Shown: one piece after another, positions 25,838 to 34,084 of the stretch
Layout: each line of letters opens with the position of its first letter
Position numbering within the stretch: the first letter of the stretch is position 1
Assembly (NCBI GenBank): GCA_036265615.1
Contig: DATAOT010000122.1
Span: forward strand, 1 to 64,000
DNA: 64,000 bases
Origin: DATAFF01 sp036265615
GTDB taxonomy: Bacteria; Pseudomonadota; Alphaproteobacteria; Rhizobiales; Aestuariivirgaceae
Direction of reading: 5' to 3'
Position numbers and translations under genes: made by a program
Notes under the pieces: model-generated
The model's database searches: none
What the model was told of the DNA's origin: nothing
Seen by the model: the letters and a program-made list of their open reading frames with translations, nothing else

Positions 25838-25858
25838 CTGGCGCCCAAGGTGCTTCAG

Positions 25859-25961
25859 CCCCCCACCCGGCTCGCTTCGCTCGCCTGCCCTCCCCACGAG
25901 GGGGAGGGTGAAGGGCGAACTCTCCCCTCCCCCGACGTGGGGAGGGGTCGGGGGTGGGGGG
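25859..25961. repeat. Multi-hairpin GC-rich palindromic intergenic element
   Basis: The element folds as nested hairpins: an outer 10-bp stem (CCCCCCACCC at 25859-25868 with GGGTGGGGGG at 25952-25961) encloses an 8-bp hairpin (CCCTCCCC 25888-25895 with GGGGAGGG 25901-25908) and a 9-bp hairpin (CCCCTCCCC 25924-25932 with GGGGAGGGG 25939-25947). It resembles the mosaic palindromic repeats scattered between genes in rhizobial genomes. It lies between the binding-protein gene and its permeases and could act as an mRNA processing or attenuation element. Confidence 0.75.
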
Positions 25962-25992
25962 ATCCGTCCCCTCCGCTCTCTGCCGCACTGCC

Positions 25993-26658
25993 TTGAACAT
26001 CACCCTCAAGCCGATCATCGACAGCTGGCCGTTCCTGCTCAAGGCGCTGTGGGTTACCGTGTCGCTCAGCGTTGCCTCGATGCTGCTCGGGCTTGTCATC
26101 GGCATCGTCGTCGGGACGCTCAGGACCTATGGCGGACGGCTCGTCAACGCGGTGCTCGGCTTCTATGTCGACACCATGCGATCGATCCCTCTGCTCGTCG
26201 TTCTGGTGTGGACCTTCTTCGCGTTTCCGCTGGTGGTCGGGCGCTCGCTCGATGCGATGACAGCCGGCATCATCGGCCTCGGCGTCCATCTCGGCGCTTA
26301 TGTCGCCGAGACGATCCGGGCCGGTCTCACCTCGGTCCGGCGCAACCAGATGCAGGCGGGGCTTGCGCTCGGCATGAGCCGGCTGCAGGCGATCCGCACC
26401 ATCGTGCTGCCGCAGGCGCTGATCCGCATGATGCCGGCGCTCGGCTCGCTGTTCGTCATCGCCATCAAGGACAGCGCCATCGCCTCGGTCATCGCGGTGC
26501 CGGAGCTCCTGCGTCAAACCCAGATCGTCGCCGGCAAGACCTACCGCCCGTTCGAGCTCTATACGGCAGCGATGATCGTCTATTTCCTGCTGTGCTATCC
26601 GGTGGCACGGCTGGTCGACCGGGTTTATCGGCGGCTTCAGCATCTCGGCTCGTCATGA
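25993..26658 (+). CDS. Amino-acid-type ABC transporter permease (HisM family), first
   Basis: Inner-membrane permease, 221 residues from a TTG start at 25993 (MNITLKPIIDSWPFLLKALW), which fits the family; in-frame upstream starts would translate part of the palindromic element. The HisM-type EAA loop is AGLALGMSRLQAIRTIVLPQ at about residues 120-140. Its TGA overlaps the ATG of the second permease. The start lacks a clear ribosome binding site, so the exact N-terminus is uncertain. Confidence 0.88.
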   Translation: MNITLKPIIDSWPFLLKALWVTVSLSVASMLLGLVIGIVVGTLRTYGGRLVNAVLGFYVDTMRSIPLLVVLVWTFFAFPLVVGRSLDAMTAGIIGLGVHLGAYVAETIRAGLTSVRRNQMQAGLALGMSRLQAIRTIVLPQALIRMMPALGSLFVIAIKDSAIASVIAVPELLRQTQIVAGKTYRPFELYTAAMIVYFLLCYPVARLVDRVYRRLQHLGSS

Positions 26659-27314
26659 CCTTCGACTGGACCGTGGTGTGGGACAACCTTCCGCGTCTGC
26701 TGGAAGGCGCCTGGATGACCATTTGGCTCACCGTGGTGACAATGGCGCTGGCGCTGCCTGGCGGGCTTGTCCTGGCGCTGCTCCGCCTGTCGCCGCTCTG
26801 GCTCGTGAGCGCGCCCGCGACGGCATTCGTCGAGTTCTTCCGGGCGACGCCGCTGATCCTGCAGATCTACTGGGCCTATTACGTCCTGCCGGCCTATTTC
26901 GACGTCCAGCTGTCGCAGCTCAGCACCGCCATCGTCGGGCTCAGCTGCAACATATCGGCCTTCAACTCCGAGACCTTTCGTGCCGGCATCGTGTCGATCC
27001 GCGAGGGCCAATGGAATGCCGGGCTTGCACTCGGCATGAGCCGAACCGAGGTGTTCATCATGATCATCCTGCCGCAGGCGGTGATGCGTGTGCTGCCGGC
27101 GCTCGCCTCGACATGGGTGTCGCTCTTCAAGGACACCTCGCTCGTGTCGATCATCTCGGTCGCCGACCTGTCCTACATGGCGCTCAAGGTGCGCTCGGAG
27201 ACCTACCGCATTCTCGAGGTGCTGACCGCCATGGCGGTGCTCTATTGGCTGATGGGCTATCCGCAGGCCAAGATCGTCGACTGGATCCATCGCCGCTGGA
27301 AGGTGGTCGAATGA
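26655..27314 (+). CDS. Amino-acid-type ABC transporter permease, second
   Basis: Second HisM/GlnP-type permease, 219 residues, ATG overlapping the previous stop (ATGA). Features: FFRATPLILQIYWAYYVLP near residue 57 and the EAA loop AGLALGMSRTEVFIMIILPQ near residues 120-140. Forms a heterodimeric channel with the preceding permease. Its stop overlaps the ATPase start, again as ATGA, so the three genes are translationally coupled. Confidence 0.92.
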   Translation: MTFDWTVVWDNLPRLLEGAWMTIWLTVVTMALALPGGLVLALLRLSPLWLVSAPATAFVEFFRATPLILQIYWAYYVLPAYFDVQLSQLSTAIVGLSCNISAFNSETFRAGIVSIREGQWNAGLALGMSRTEVFIMIILPQAVMRVLPALASTWVSLFKDTSLVSIISVADLSYMALKVRSETYRILEVLTAMAVLYWLMGYPQAKIVDWIHRRWKVVE

Positions 27315-28084
27315 CGGGTGAGCCGATCCTCGCCTTCGAGTCGGTTTCGAAACATTACGGCACGATCGTCGCGCTCGACCGGGTGTCGCTCGCCATCAAC
27401 CGCGGCGAGGTCGTGTGCCTCATCGGTCCGTCCGGCTCCGGGAAGTCGACGCTGCTGCGCTGCGCCAATGCGCTCGAAAGCCTCGATCACGGGCGGGTGC
27501 TGTTCGAGGGCCGGCCGGTCCTGGCGTCGCAGCCGCGGGCGGCCCAGAAAGTGCGGCGCCGCATGGGCATGGTGTTCCAGAATTTCGAGTTGTTCCCGCA
27601 TCTGACCGTCACCCGCAACATCACCATCGGACCAAGCACCGTGCTCAGGCTCGTGCGTCCTGCGGCGGAAGAACGAGCGCGACGGCTGCTTGCCAAGGTC
27701 GGGTTGAGCGACAAGGCCGACGTCCATCCGGCGGCGCTGTCGGGGGGCCAGCAGCAGCGGGTGGCGATCGCCAGGGCATTGGCCATGGAGCCGGCGCTGA
27801 TGCTCTTCGACGAGCCGACATCGGCGCTCGATCCCGAGACGATCGGAGAGGTCCTGAGCGTCATGAAGGCGCTCGCGGATGAGGGAATGACCATGCTGGT
27901 GGTGACCCATGAGATGGACTTCGCACGGCGGGTGGCCGACAGGGTGATCGTGTTCGATCGCGGCCGGGTGATCGAGGAGGGGCCGCCACGCCAGATCTTC
28001 GAAGCGGCGAAGGTGGCGCGGACACGCGATTTTCTCAGTCACCTCGGCTGGCACGGCGAATCGGCTCTCAGCAGCAGCAAGTGA
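27311..28084 (+). CDS. Amino-acid-type ABC transporter ATP-binding protein
   Basis: ATPase of the importer, 257 residues. Walker A is GPSGSGKST (about 39-47), the Q-loop is in VFQNFELFPHLTV, the signature is ALSGGQQQRVAIARAL (about 145-160), Walker B is LMLFDEPTSALDP, and the H-loop histidine is in VVTHEMDF. The sequence is closest to GlnQ/HisP-type proteins. The start overlaps the permease stop and the stop overlaps the start of the second enolase-superfamily gene, placing the importer and that enzyme in one operon. Confidence 0.93.
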   Translation: MTGEPILAFESVSKHYGTIVALDRVSLAINRGEVVCLIGPSGSGKSTLLRCANALESLDHGRVLFEGRPVLASQPRAAQKVRRRMGMVFQNFELFPHLTVTRNITIGPSTVLRLVRPAAEERARRLLAKVGLSDKADVHPAALSGGQQQRVAIARALAMEPALMLFDEPTSALDPETIGEVLSVMKALADEGMTMLVVTHEMDFARRVADRVIVFDRGRVIEEGPPRQIFEAAKVARTRDFLSHLGWHGESALSSSK

Positions 28085-29217
28085 TGGATCAGGCAATGCA
28101 GCACCACATCGTCGATCGTGCCGAAGTGTTCCTCGTCGGGCCGGATGTCGAACGCTACACCTGGGCGGAGGGGATGAGCGATCAGTACATGGTCAACATC
28201 ATCCTCAGGCTGACGGCCAAGAGCGGCCTGCAAGGGATTGCCGGCGCCGCCATGATCACCCCGCATGGCTTCGACCGCTCGGTCGGCGAGGCGCTCAGGG
28301 CGGTGCTCCCCGACATCATCGGCACCTCGCCGGCGCATCGCGAGGCGCTGTGGCATCGCTTACGCAATCTCGGGACACCGATGGTGCCGCAGGCCCATTC
28401 GCTGATCGACATCGCGCTGTGGGACATGGCAGCGCGCCATGCCGCCCTACCGCTCTATCAGCTGCTCGGCGGCGCCCGCGACCAGATCCTGTCCTACGCC
28501 TCGACGCCGCTGCTTGCCGACGACCGGGCTTACATCGACTATGTCGAGGCACGGGCCCAGGAGGGCTTCAAGGCCGTCAAGTTCCACTGCTGGTGCGTGC
28601 CGCGGCGCGACCTTCAGATGTGCGAGGCGGTCCATCGGCAGTTTGCCGGGCGCGACATGGCGCTGATGCTCGATGCCGAGCAGCGCTACGATCTCGGCGG
28701 CGCGATCATGGTGGCACGGCGGCTCGGCGAGATGGGTTTCCGCTGGTTCGAGGCGCCGCTCCCCGATACCGACATCGAAGGCTACCGCACCATCCGGCAG
28801 TCAAGCACCGTACCAGTGATTGCTGCCGGCAACACCTGGCTTGACCTCCAAATGCTGTTGCAGGCGCTCGAGCGCGGCGCCTGGAGCGCGCTGCGCGTCG
28901 ATGCCACCATCTGCGGCGGCATCACACCAATCCGCAAGGTGATGGCGCTGGCGGAAGCCTTCGGCATGACGGTCGAAATCCAATGCTGGGGTTACACGCT
29001 GACGCAGGCGGCCAACCTCCATGTGATGCTCGCCCATCGCAACTGCGATTATTTCGAGCAGCCGGTGCCCTACCCTGCCTTCGAGTTTGGTGCGAAAAAC
29101 GCAATCCGCACCGACGGGCAAGGCTTTGTGCATGCGCCGCCGGGCCCGGGACTCGGCATCGATCTCGACTGGCCGGCGATCGAAAGCGCGGCCATCATGA
29201 AGTACGAGGTCCGTTGA
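28084..29217 (+). CDS. Enolase-superfamily protein lacking some canonical active-site residues
   Basis: Mandelate-racemase-like fold, 377 residues: capping domain then barrel with AQAHSLIDIALWDMAARHA, K in EGFKAVKFHCW, first metal ligand D in LMLDAEQRYD and E in RWFEAPLP. The usual third metal-ligand segment reads IAAGNTW (N instead of E/D), and the segment where a catalytic histidine is normally found reads VEIQCWGYTLTQAANLH, without it. It may use a different acid-base set or be a divergent function. ATG shares a base with the ATPase stop (TGATG); GTG 28081 is an alternative start. An SDR gene follows. Confidence 0.85.
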   Translation: MDQAMQHHIVDRAEVFLVGPDVERYTWAEGMSDQYMVNIILRLTAKSGLQGIAGAAMITPHGFDRSVGEALRAVLPDIIGTSPAHREALWHRLRNLGTPMVPQAHSLIDIALWDMAARHAALPLYQLLGGARDQILSYASTPLLADDRAYIDYVEARAQEGFKAVKFHCWCVPRRDLQMCEAVHRQFAGRDMALMLDAEQRYDLGGAIMVARRLGEMGFRWFEAPLPDTDIEGYRTIRQSSTVPVIAAGNTWLDLQMLLQALERGAWSALRVDATICGGITPIRKVMALAEAFGMTVEIQCWGYTLTQAANLHVMLAHRNCDYFEQPVPYPAFEFGAKNAIRTDGQGFVHAPPGPGLGIDLDWPAIESAAIMKYEVR

Positions 29218-29229
29218 AGGAGGGATGCG

Positions 29230-29997
29230 ATGGCAGGACGGCTCGCCGGCAAGAGGGCGCTGGTCTATGGCGGTGGCACGGGCATCGGTTTTGCCTGCGC
29301 TCAAGCGATGGCCGAGGAAGGGGCAGCGGTGTTCCTGTCGGGGCGCCGCCGGGGCGTGCTCGAGGACTCGGTCAAGAAGCTGACCGAAAAGGGCTTCAAG
29401 GCCGGCATGGCGGCAGGGGATGCGACCAGGGTCGAGGATGTGCAACGGGTGACTGCCGAATCGGTGCGGTTCCTGGGTGGGCTCGATACGCTGGTGGTGT
29501 CGGCGGGGGCCGCCGGACGCACGACGGTGTTCGACACCGAGCCCGAGGAATTTCAGCGCATCATGGACAACACGCTGAGGCCGGCGTTCCTGGCGGTGCG
29601 CTATGCGGTGAGCCATCTGCTCGAGGCAGGCCAGGCCTCGGTCATACTCATTTCCTCGACCTTCGGTCTCGTCGGGGTCAAGGAGCGGCTTGCCTATTGC
29701 GGCGCCAAGGCCGGAGTCATCGGGATGGCGAAGGCGATGGCGATGGACCTCGCCGACCGCGGGGTCAGGGTCAATGCCATCTGCCCTGGCTTTGTCGAGA
29801 CCGAGCTGCCGCTGTCGGTCGCTGCCAAGGAACCGGACCCGGAGGCCTGGCTCCAATCGCGGCGGGCCATGCACCCGATACCGCGCTCCGGAACCCTTCC
29901 CGAGATGGGGGCGCTTGCGGTCTATCTGGCGAGCGATCTCGCCGGCTTCGTCACCGGCCAGGCAATCGCCATCGACGGCGGTTTCTCGGCCCGCTAA
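29230..29997 (+). CDS. SDR family oxidoreductase
   Basis: Short-chain dehydrogenase, 255 residues. Cofactor motif is YGGGTGIGFACAQAMAE (glycine-rich GGGxGIG variant), the catalytic serine is in LISSTFGLVG, and the active-site pair is YCGAKAG; the C-terminus AIAIDGGFSAR is typical. ATG at 29230 has AAGGAGGG six bases upstream. It is the last gene of the importer/enolase-superfamily operon and is followed by a strong terminator hairpin; it probably oxidises or reduces an intermediate made by those enzymes. Confidence 0.9.
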   Translation: MAGRLAGKRALVYGGGTGIGFACAQAMAEEGAAVFLSGRRRGVLEDSVKKLTEKGFKAGMAAGDATRVEDVQRVTAESVRFLGGLDTLVVSAGAAGRTTVFDTEPEEFQRIMDNTLRPAFLAVRYAVSHLLEAGQASVILISSTFGLVGVKERLAYCGAKAGVIGMAKAMAMDLADRGVRVNAICPGFVETELPLSVAAKEPDPEAWLQSRRAMHPIPRSGTLPEMGALAVYLASDLAGFVTGQAIAIDGGFSAR

Positions 29998-30023
29998 CCC
30001 CGGGTCAGGGGAGCGCCAAAGAG

Positions 30024-30054
30024 AAAGCGCCCGGCGGACATGGCCGGGCGCTTT
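30024..30054. terminator. Strong bidirectional terminator between convergent genes
   Basis: A perfect 12-bp stem, AAAGCGCCCGGC (30024-30035) with GCCGGGCGCTTT (30043-30054), and a 7-base loop. A runs on one side and T on the other let it work in both directions, for the SDR on plus and the BA14K gene on minus. Confidence 0.85.
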
Positions 30055-30074
30055 GTTGGAACGACGTCAGCGAC

Positions 30075-30761
30075 TTACGGGCCGTAGGGGCTCACGCATT
30101 CGAGGACATCGCCGCCATAGCTCACGAAGGTGTTGTTGGCGGGGTTGTAGCTCCGATAGTGATTAACGCACCACTGGACGTGAGCATCCCCGTAGGCGCC
30201 GCCGACATAAGCCGTGTCATAGGTCCACCACGGCTCGTCATACCACCAGCCGTTGTAGAAATAGATGAACGCGCCGTTGCGGAAACGGAAGCGCCGATGA
30301 TCACCATCGTCGAAACGCGCATGGCGACGGTCGAAGCGATCGGATCGGTCGAACCTGGCACGGTCGCCGTGGAGACGGTCGAAGCGATCGGATCGGTCGA
30401 ACCTGGCACGGTCACCGCGGAATCGCTCGCGCCGAAAGTCGCCACCGTTCGGCTGCGCCAGGGCGTGCGTCCTGGGGTAGTCGCCGCCATGGCGCATGTA
30501 GAAGCGGTTTCCGCCCATGTCGGAGCGGTACATGCGCCCGCCCTCGCCCATGCTCATATGGCTCGGACCAGACATGTGACTCGGACCGGCCATGCGAGGA
30601 TAGAAGGTCGCGCCGCCGCCGCCGCTGAAGCTGTGGCCGCCGGACATCTGCGGGCCACCGCCACCACCGCCTCCTCCTCCTCGAGGACCTGCCAAGGCCG
30701 GCGAGGCGGCGAGTCCGCCCAGAACGCCGGCCAACAGCAATATTTTCATCGTTCGTAGCAT
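30075..30761 (-). CDS. BA14K family secreted protein with Gly/Arg/Asp repeats
   Basis: Exported protein of 228 residues. A signal peptide (about residues 1-24, MLRTMKILLLAGVLGG core, ALA cleavage-like) is followed by a poly-glycine stretch, a Met/Ser/His/Gly-rich segment, then two tandem 16-residue repeats GDRARFDRSDRFDRxH rich in Arg and Asp, an aromatic segment (YFYNGWWYDEPWW) and the C-terminal BA14K motif (VQWCVNHYRSYNPANNTFV). ATG 30761 has GAGGA upstream. BA14K proteins are common rhizobial/Brucella envelope proteins, in some cases lectin-like or immunoreactive; the function here is unknown. Lies 105 bases downstream of the LysR gene on the same strand. Confidence 0.85.
   Translation of the reverse strand: MLRTMKILLLAGVLGGLAASPALAGPRGGGGGGGGGPQMSGGHSFSGGGGATFYPRMAGPSHMSGPSHMSMGEGGRMYRSDMGGNRFYMRHGGDYPRTHALAQPNGGDFRRERFRGDRARFDRSDRFDRLHGDRARFDRSDRFDRRHARFDDGDHRRFRFRNGAFIYFYNGWWYDEPWWTYDTAYVGGAYGDAHVQWCVNHYRSYNPANNTFVSYGGDVLECVSPYGP
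30326..30421. repeat. 48-bp tandem repeat, two copies, inside the BA14K gene
   Basis: Two adjacent 48-base units (30326-30373 and 30374-30421) differ at about two positions. They encode the 16-residue Arg/Asp repeat of the BA14K protein; length is a multiple of three, so copy number could vary without frameshift. Confidence 0.9.
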
Positions 30762-30866
30762 CTCGTGATTCCTCAATCTTCACCGATGCCCACGGAACGG
30801 CCTCTCAACCGTATGGTTCCGTTATTTCCGATGCGTAAGCGCCGTCGAGTTCTCGTTGTGTTCCGG

Positions 30867-31796
30867 TCACATGGCGCGATTGCGCTCGGTCTCCACTGCC
30901 TCTTTCACCACCCACTCGCGGAACAGGCGGACGAGTTCCTCGTCGGCCCGTCTTTCGGGGCTGATCACATAATAGGCAAAGCGCGGCGGACCCTTGAGCT
31001 CGACTGCGAAGGGCTGAATGAGCCTCCCGGCGGCGAGATCGTCGGCCACCAGGCTGGTCTCGCCGAGCACCACCCCCTGACCATTGAGGGCTGCCTCTAT
31101 GGCCAGCGAGGAGTGGCCGAAATGAAGGCCACCCCTATCATCAAAATCGCTTACGCCTGCCGCAGCCATCCACATGCGCCAATTCGGCCAGGTGGCGCCC
31201 TGGGCGTGCCACTCGACGTGAATGAGGTTGTGGTGGAGGAGATCGCGCGGTTGGCGCAGCGGCTTCTTTCCGCTCAGCAGCGAGGGGCTGCAAACCGGGA
31301 AGACCGTGTCAGTGAACAGGCGGGTAATGTGGAAGCCGGGATAGTCTCCAGAGCCGAAGCGGATCGCGACATCGACCTCCTCGCGCTCGAAATCGACCGC
31401 GGTGATGCCAACCTCGATCCGCACGTCGGTATCGGGCACAAGGCTCAGGAAGCGATCAAGACGGGGCACCAGCCATTTGGCGGCAATCGACGGTGAGGCC
31501 GTCAACCGCAGCTGGCGCTTGTTCTTGAGCTTGCGAATCCGCCCCAGCGCGCCCCTGAGCACGTCCATGGACTCGCCGACGGCCCGGTGCAGGATCTCGC
31601 CCTCTTCGCTCAGGCGCACCTTGCGGCTGGTGCGCAGAAACAGCCGAAATCCAAACTGAGACTCGAGCTCTCCGATCTGATGGCTGATCGCTGCCGGGGT
31701 CACGTTGAGCTCGGCGGCGGCCTGCGTGAAACTCAGATGGCGACCGGCGGATTCGAACACGCGAAGGGGGCCGAACCCGGGAATGGCTTTCCTCAT
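30867..31796 (-). CDS. LysR family transcriptional regulator (GcvA type)
   Basis: DNA-binding regulator with an N-terminal winged helix (about residues 8-66; FGPLRVFESAGRHLSFTQAA, NVTPAAISHQIGELE) and a C-terminal periplasmic-binding-like effector domain (about 92-300). Wording such as PLRVFESAGRHLSFT and IRFGSGDYPGFH is typical of the GcvA subgroup. ATG 31796 gives 309 residues; the frame is open upstream but the added sequence is not LysR-like. Divergent from the DUF1127 gene, which is a candidate target together with its own promoter. Effector unknown. Confidence 0.88.
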   Translation of the reverse strand: MRKAIPGFGPLRVFESAGRHLSFTQAAAELNVTPAAISHQIGELESQFGFRLFLRTSRKVRLSEEGEILHRAVGESMDVLRGALGRIRKLKNKRQLRLTASPSIAAKWLVPRLDRFLSLVPDTDVRIEVGITAVDFEREEVDVAIRFGSGDYPGFHITRLFTDTVFPVCSPSLLSGKKPLRQPRDLLHHNLIHVEWHAQGATWPNWRMWMAAAGVSDFDDRGGLHFGHSSLAIEAALNGQGVVLGETSLVADDLAAGRLIQPFAVELKGPPRFAYYVISPERRADEELVRLFREWVVKEAVETERNRAM

Positions 31797-31907
31797 GATC
31801 TTCAAATCACGCTTGACGATTCGCCAAAAACTCATCGTTTGAGAGCGGTGCCGACAAACATTAATTGAATCCATCATGAACCGAAAGCGACCGATTCGAG
31901 GCCCAAG

Positions 31908-32135
31908 ATGACCTTCCGCTCCATGCCCACGTCCCTGATGGTTGTGACAACTGACGTCGCGACTATCCTGCTCGGAACCCTGTATCTGGCCGGTCGCCGA
32001 TTGCAGGCGGGATACCAGCTGCGGCAGCTTTCCGACCTGCAGCTCCGCGATATCGGGCTGAACCGCTCCGAGGTGACGCCCCACACGCCGTTTCTTCACC
32101 GGGAAGTCATGCGCCACGAGCTCGGAAGGCGGTAG
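31908..32135 (+). CDS. Small DUF1127 domain protein
   Basis: 75-residue protein with a hydrophobic N-terminal half and the C-terminal DUF1127 (YjiS-like) motif LRQLSDLQLRDIGLNRSEV. Arg-rich DUF1127 proteins are abundant in alphaproteobacteria and some modulate RNA turnover or phosphate and carbon responses. ATG start; no strong ribosome binding site. Divergent from the LysR gene, with 111 bases between the two starts, so it may be controlled by that regulator (inference). Confidence 0.82.
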   Translation: MTFRSMPTSLMVVTTDVATILLGTLYLAGRRLQAGYQLRQLSDLQLRDIGLNRSEVTPHTPFLHREVMRHELGRR

Positions 32136-32243
32136 AAAGAATCTGCCAGACCTGCCAGACTTGAGGCGCTTTTGAGGAACAACTTTGGGTGTGGTGCATT
32201 AGGTTTCCGTCGAGCCTCGCGGCATCGCGGAAGGGAATCATTC

Positions 32244-33470
32244 ATGACCGACAAGAAGGATGACGAAAACCTCTCGGCGCTCGAGGCCGAAGTGGAAGCG
32301 GCGCGGGCGCGGCTGAACGACAGCCTGCAGAACCTGACGCGTCCTTCGATCAGCGAAGCGGTGAAGCACGATATTCGCAGCTATGCCGAAACCGTCAAAG
32401 ATCAAGTGGTGGAGAAGATCAGCACGACGCGGGATCAGCTGGTGAGCAACGCCCGGGACGCATCCCGGCGGCGAGTTCACAGCATGACCGACTCGTTGCG
32501 CGAGCGGGCCGCCGCCAATCCGCTGGCGCTCGTCCTGATCGGCGCCGGGATCGGCTGGCGCCTCTATCACCGCCCGCCCATTGCCACTTTGCTGGTGGGC
32601 GCCGGAGCGGCCAGCCTGCTCTTGAATTCGTCACGGCGGGCAGCGCGCCATTTCGACGAATACCACAATCCTTATCGAGGCGATCATCCCGCCAGCTATG
32701 TGCCCGGCGGTGTCGCCGGCTATGGCTATCCGGTCGAGGACCGGGCGCCCGCGCCGACATTCCGCGAGCGCGCGCAGCTTGTGAGCGAGACGGTCGAGCA
32801 AGGCGCCGACACGGTGCGCAGCAAAGCGGGTGATCTCGCGTCTGCGGCATCGGCAAAGGCAGGCGAAATTGCCGCGACGGTCTCGGAGAAGGCCAGCGAT
32901 CTGGCGGCCCGGGTCGCCGACACGGCAAGCGCGGTCGCCGAAACAGCGAGCGCCACCGCCGGTCAGATCGGGGAAAAGGCCGGGGCGGCGATTCGCAGCG
33001 CACGGCGCGAGGTCGGTCGTTATGGCGAGACTGCCCGGCGCGAGGTCAGTCGTTATGGCGAGACTGCCCGGCGCGAGATCTCGGACGGCGGCGGCCGGTA
33101 CGGCATGCTGCTCGGGGCGATCGGCCTGTCGCTCGCCGCTGCCGCCTTCGGTGCGGTGCGGATGGCGGCATCCCGAAACGAAACGGCGAGAAGGGCGGGC
33201 AAGTCGGCCGGACGGCGACGGAAGCCCAGCGAGACGGATGCCATCGGCACCAGCAATGGCAGCTTCGATACGAGCGAGGATGCCTTCATCGCCAATCTCA
33301 GGGATTCCAATCCGAACGATCCGAGCTTCGTCGAGGACAGCGCGATCGCCACCGAGGACATCGTCGGCGACGCAGAACCGGCTACGCGCGGCGGCGAGGT
33401 GCATGGGGCCGGCGAAGCGGAGAGCGCGAACAAGGCTCGCGGGCGCAAACGGGCCGGGAGCAGCGAATGA
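32244..33470 (+). CDS. DUF3618 domain-containing membrane protein
   Basis: 408-residue protein. The N-terminal about 50 residues (LSALEAEVEAARARLNDSL) match DUF3618; hydrophobic segments follow at about 93-128. Residues 170-290 are an alanine-rich amphipathic region (SETVEQGADTVRSKAGDLAS, similar to apolipoprotein-like helices) ending in an 11-residue repeat ARREVGRYGET. A further hydrophobic segment lies near 290-310 and an acidic tail ends the protein. ATG 32244 is the start of the recognised domain; an earlier in-frame start at 32172 is not homologous. DUF3618 proteins often sit next to phage-holin-type DUF1469 proteins in stress loci; that partner is absent here. Role unknown. Confidence 0.82.
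   Translation: MTDKKDDENLSALEAEVEAARARLNDSLQNLTRPSISEAVKHDIRSYAETVKDQVVEKISTTRDQLVSNARDASRRRVHSMTDSLRERAAANPLALVLIGAGIGWRLYHRPPIATLLVGAGAASLLLNSSRRAARHFDEYHNPYRGDHPASYVPGGVAGYGYPVEDRAPAPTFRERAQLVSETVEQGADTVRSKAGDLASAASAKAGEIAATVSEKASDLAARVADTASAVAETASATAGQIGEKAGAAIRSARREVGRYGETARREVSRYGETARREISDGGGRYGMLLGAIGLSLAAAAFGAVRMAASRNETARRAGKSAGRRRKPSETDAIGTSNGSFDTSEDAFIANLRDSNPNDPSFVEDSAIATEDIVGDAEPATRGGEVHGAGEAESANKARGRKRAGSSE
33003..33077. repeat. 33-bp tandem repeat, two full copies and a partial third
   Basis: Units start at 33003, 33036 and 33069 (the last only 9 bases) and encode 11 residues each of the form ARREVxRYGET in the DUF3618 protein. The period of 33 keeps the reading frame. Confidence 0.88.
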
Positions 33471-33501
33471 TCGGCAGTGAGGCGCGGGGCTGGCGCGCGG
33501 C

Positions 33502-34029
33502 TCACTTGATCTGATCGAAGGATTTGGCGAACCCGTCGAGCTTGAGGGTGAGGTCGACCGGCTTCTGGTCGACGGTCCGATAGCCGACCTTGATGCCGGT
33601 GGCCTTGCGCAGCCGCTGCAGCAGGGCGGAGTCGAGCGGCACCGGCGCGAGGCAGCCGCCGCCTATGCAGGTTTCGAATTGCAGGGTCTTGGACTTGCCG
33701 TCGTCGATGGCGAGGGTGACGCCCGCCGGCAGATAAAGGTCGACCGGCAGCAGCAGCTTCATCACGGGCTTGCGGTCAGGCGGTGCAACGCGGAAGGTCA
33801 CAGCCACCATGAGCTTGTGGCTGGTGGGGTCGACCAAGGCCTTGGACAAGACACAGGTGCGCTCCTTCGGCGTCGCTGCCTCGTTGCAGCGCGTTGCCCA
33901 TGCCGCCACCGGCCGCTGACGGTCGCCTTTGCCGCCGCCGCCAGCTTCGGTGTCCTGCTCGGTGGCGGCGCCGGCTGCAAGGGACCAGGCAGCAAGGATT
34001 GAGGCAGCAGCGACTAGGATCTGGCGCAT
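33502..34029 (-). CDS. Invasion-associated locus B (IalB) family protein
   Basis: Secreted protein of 175 residues: signal peptide (about 1-21, ILVAAASILAAWSLAAGAA), a short glycine-rich linker, then the IalB fold with WATRCNEAATPKERTC, KLLLPVDLYLPAGVTLAIDD and FETCIGGGCLAPVPL. The four cysteines at about 48, 59, 120 and 125 could form two disulfides. IalB proteins are periplasmic or surface proteins, linked to cell invasion in Bartonella but widespread in free-living rhizobia. The DHFR-like gene lies upstream on the same strand, 55 bases away. Confidence 0.88.
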   Translation of the reverse strand: MRQILVAAASILAAWSLAAGAATEQDTEAGGGGKGDRQRPVAAWATRCNEAATPKERTCVLSKALVDPTSHKLMVAVTFRVAPPDRKPVMKLLLPVDLYLPAGVTLAIDDGKSKTLQFETCIGGGCLAPVPLDSALLQRLRKATGIKVGYRTVDQKPVDLTLKLDGFAKSFDQIK

Positions 34030-34084
34030 TCGACGACCTCGCGGCGCAATTGGACAGTTGTGGGCAGCGGCCGGCCCGGAACGG

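Noticed and set aside
30326..33077. CRISPR array
   Set aside because: The repeats here are tandem coding repeats without spacers, lying in two different genes.
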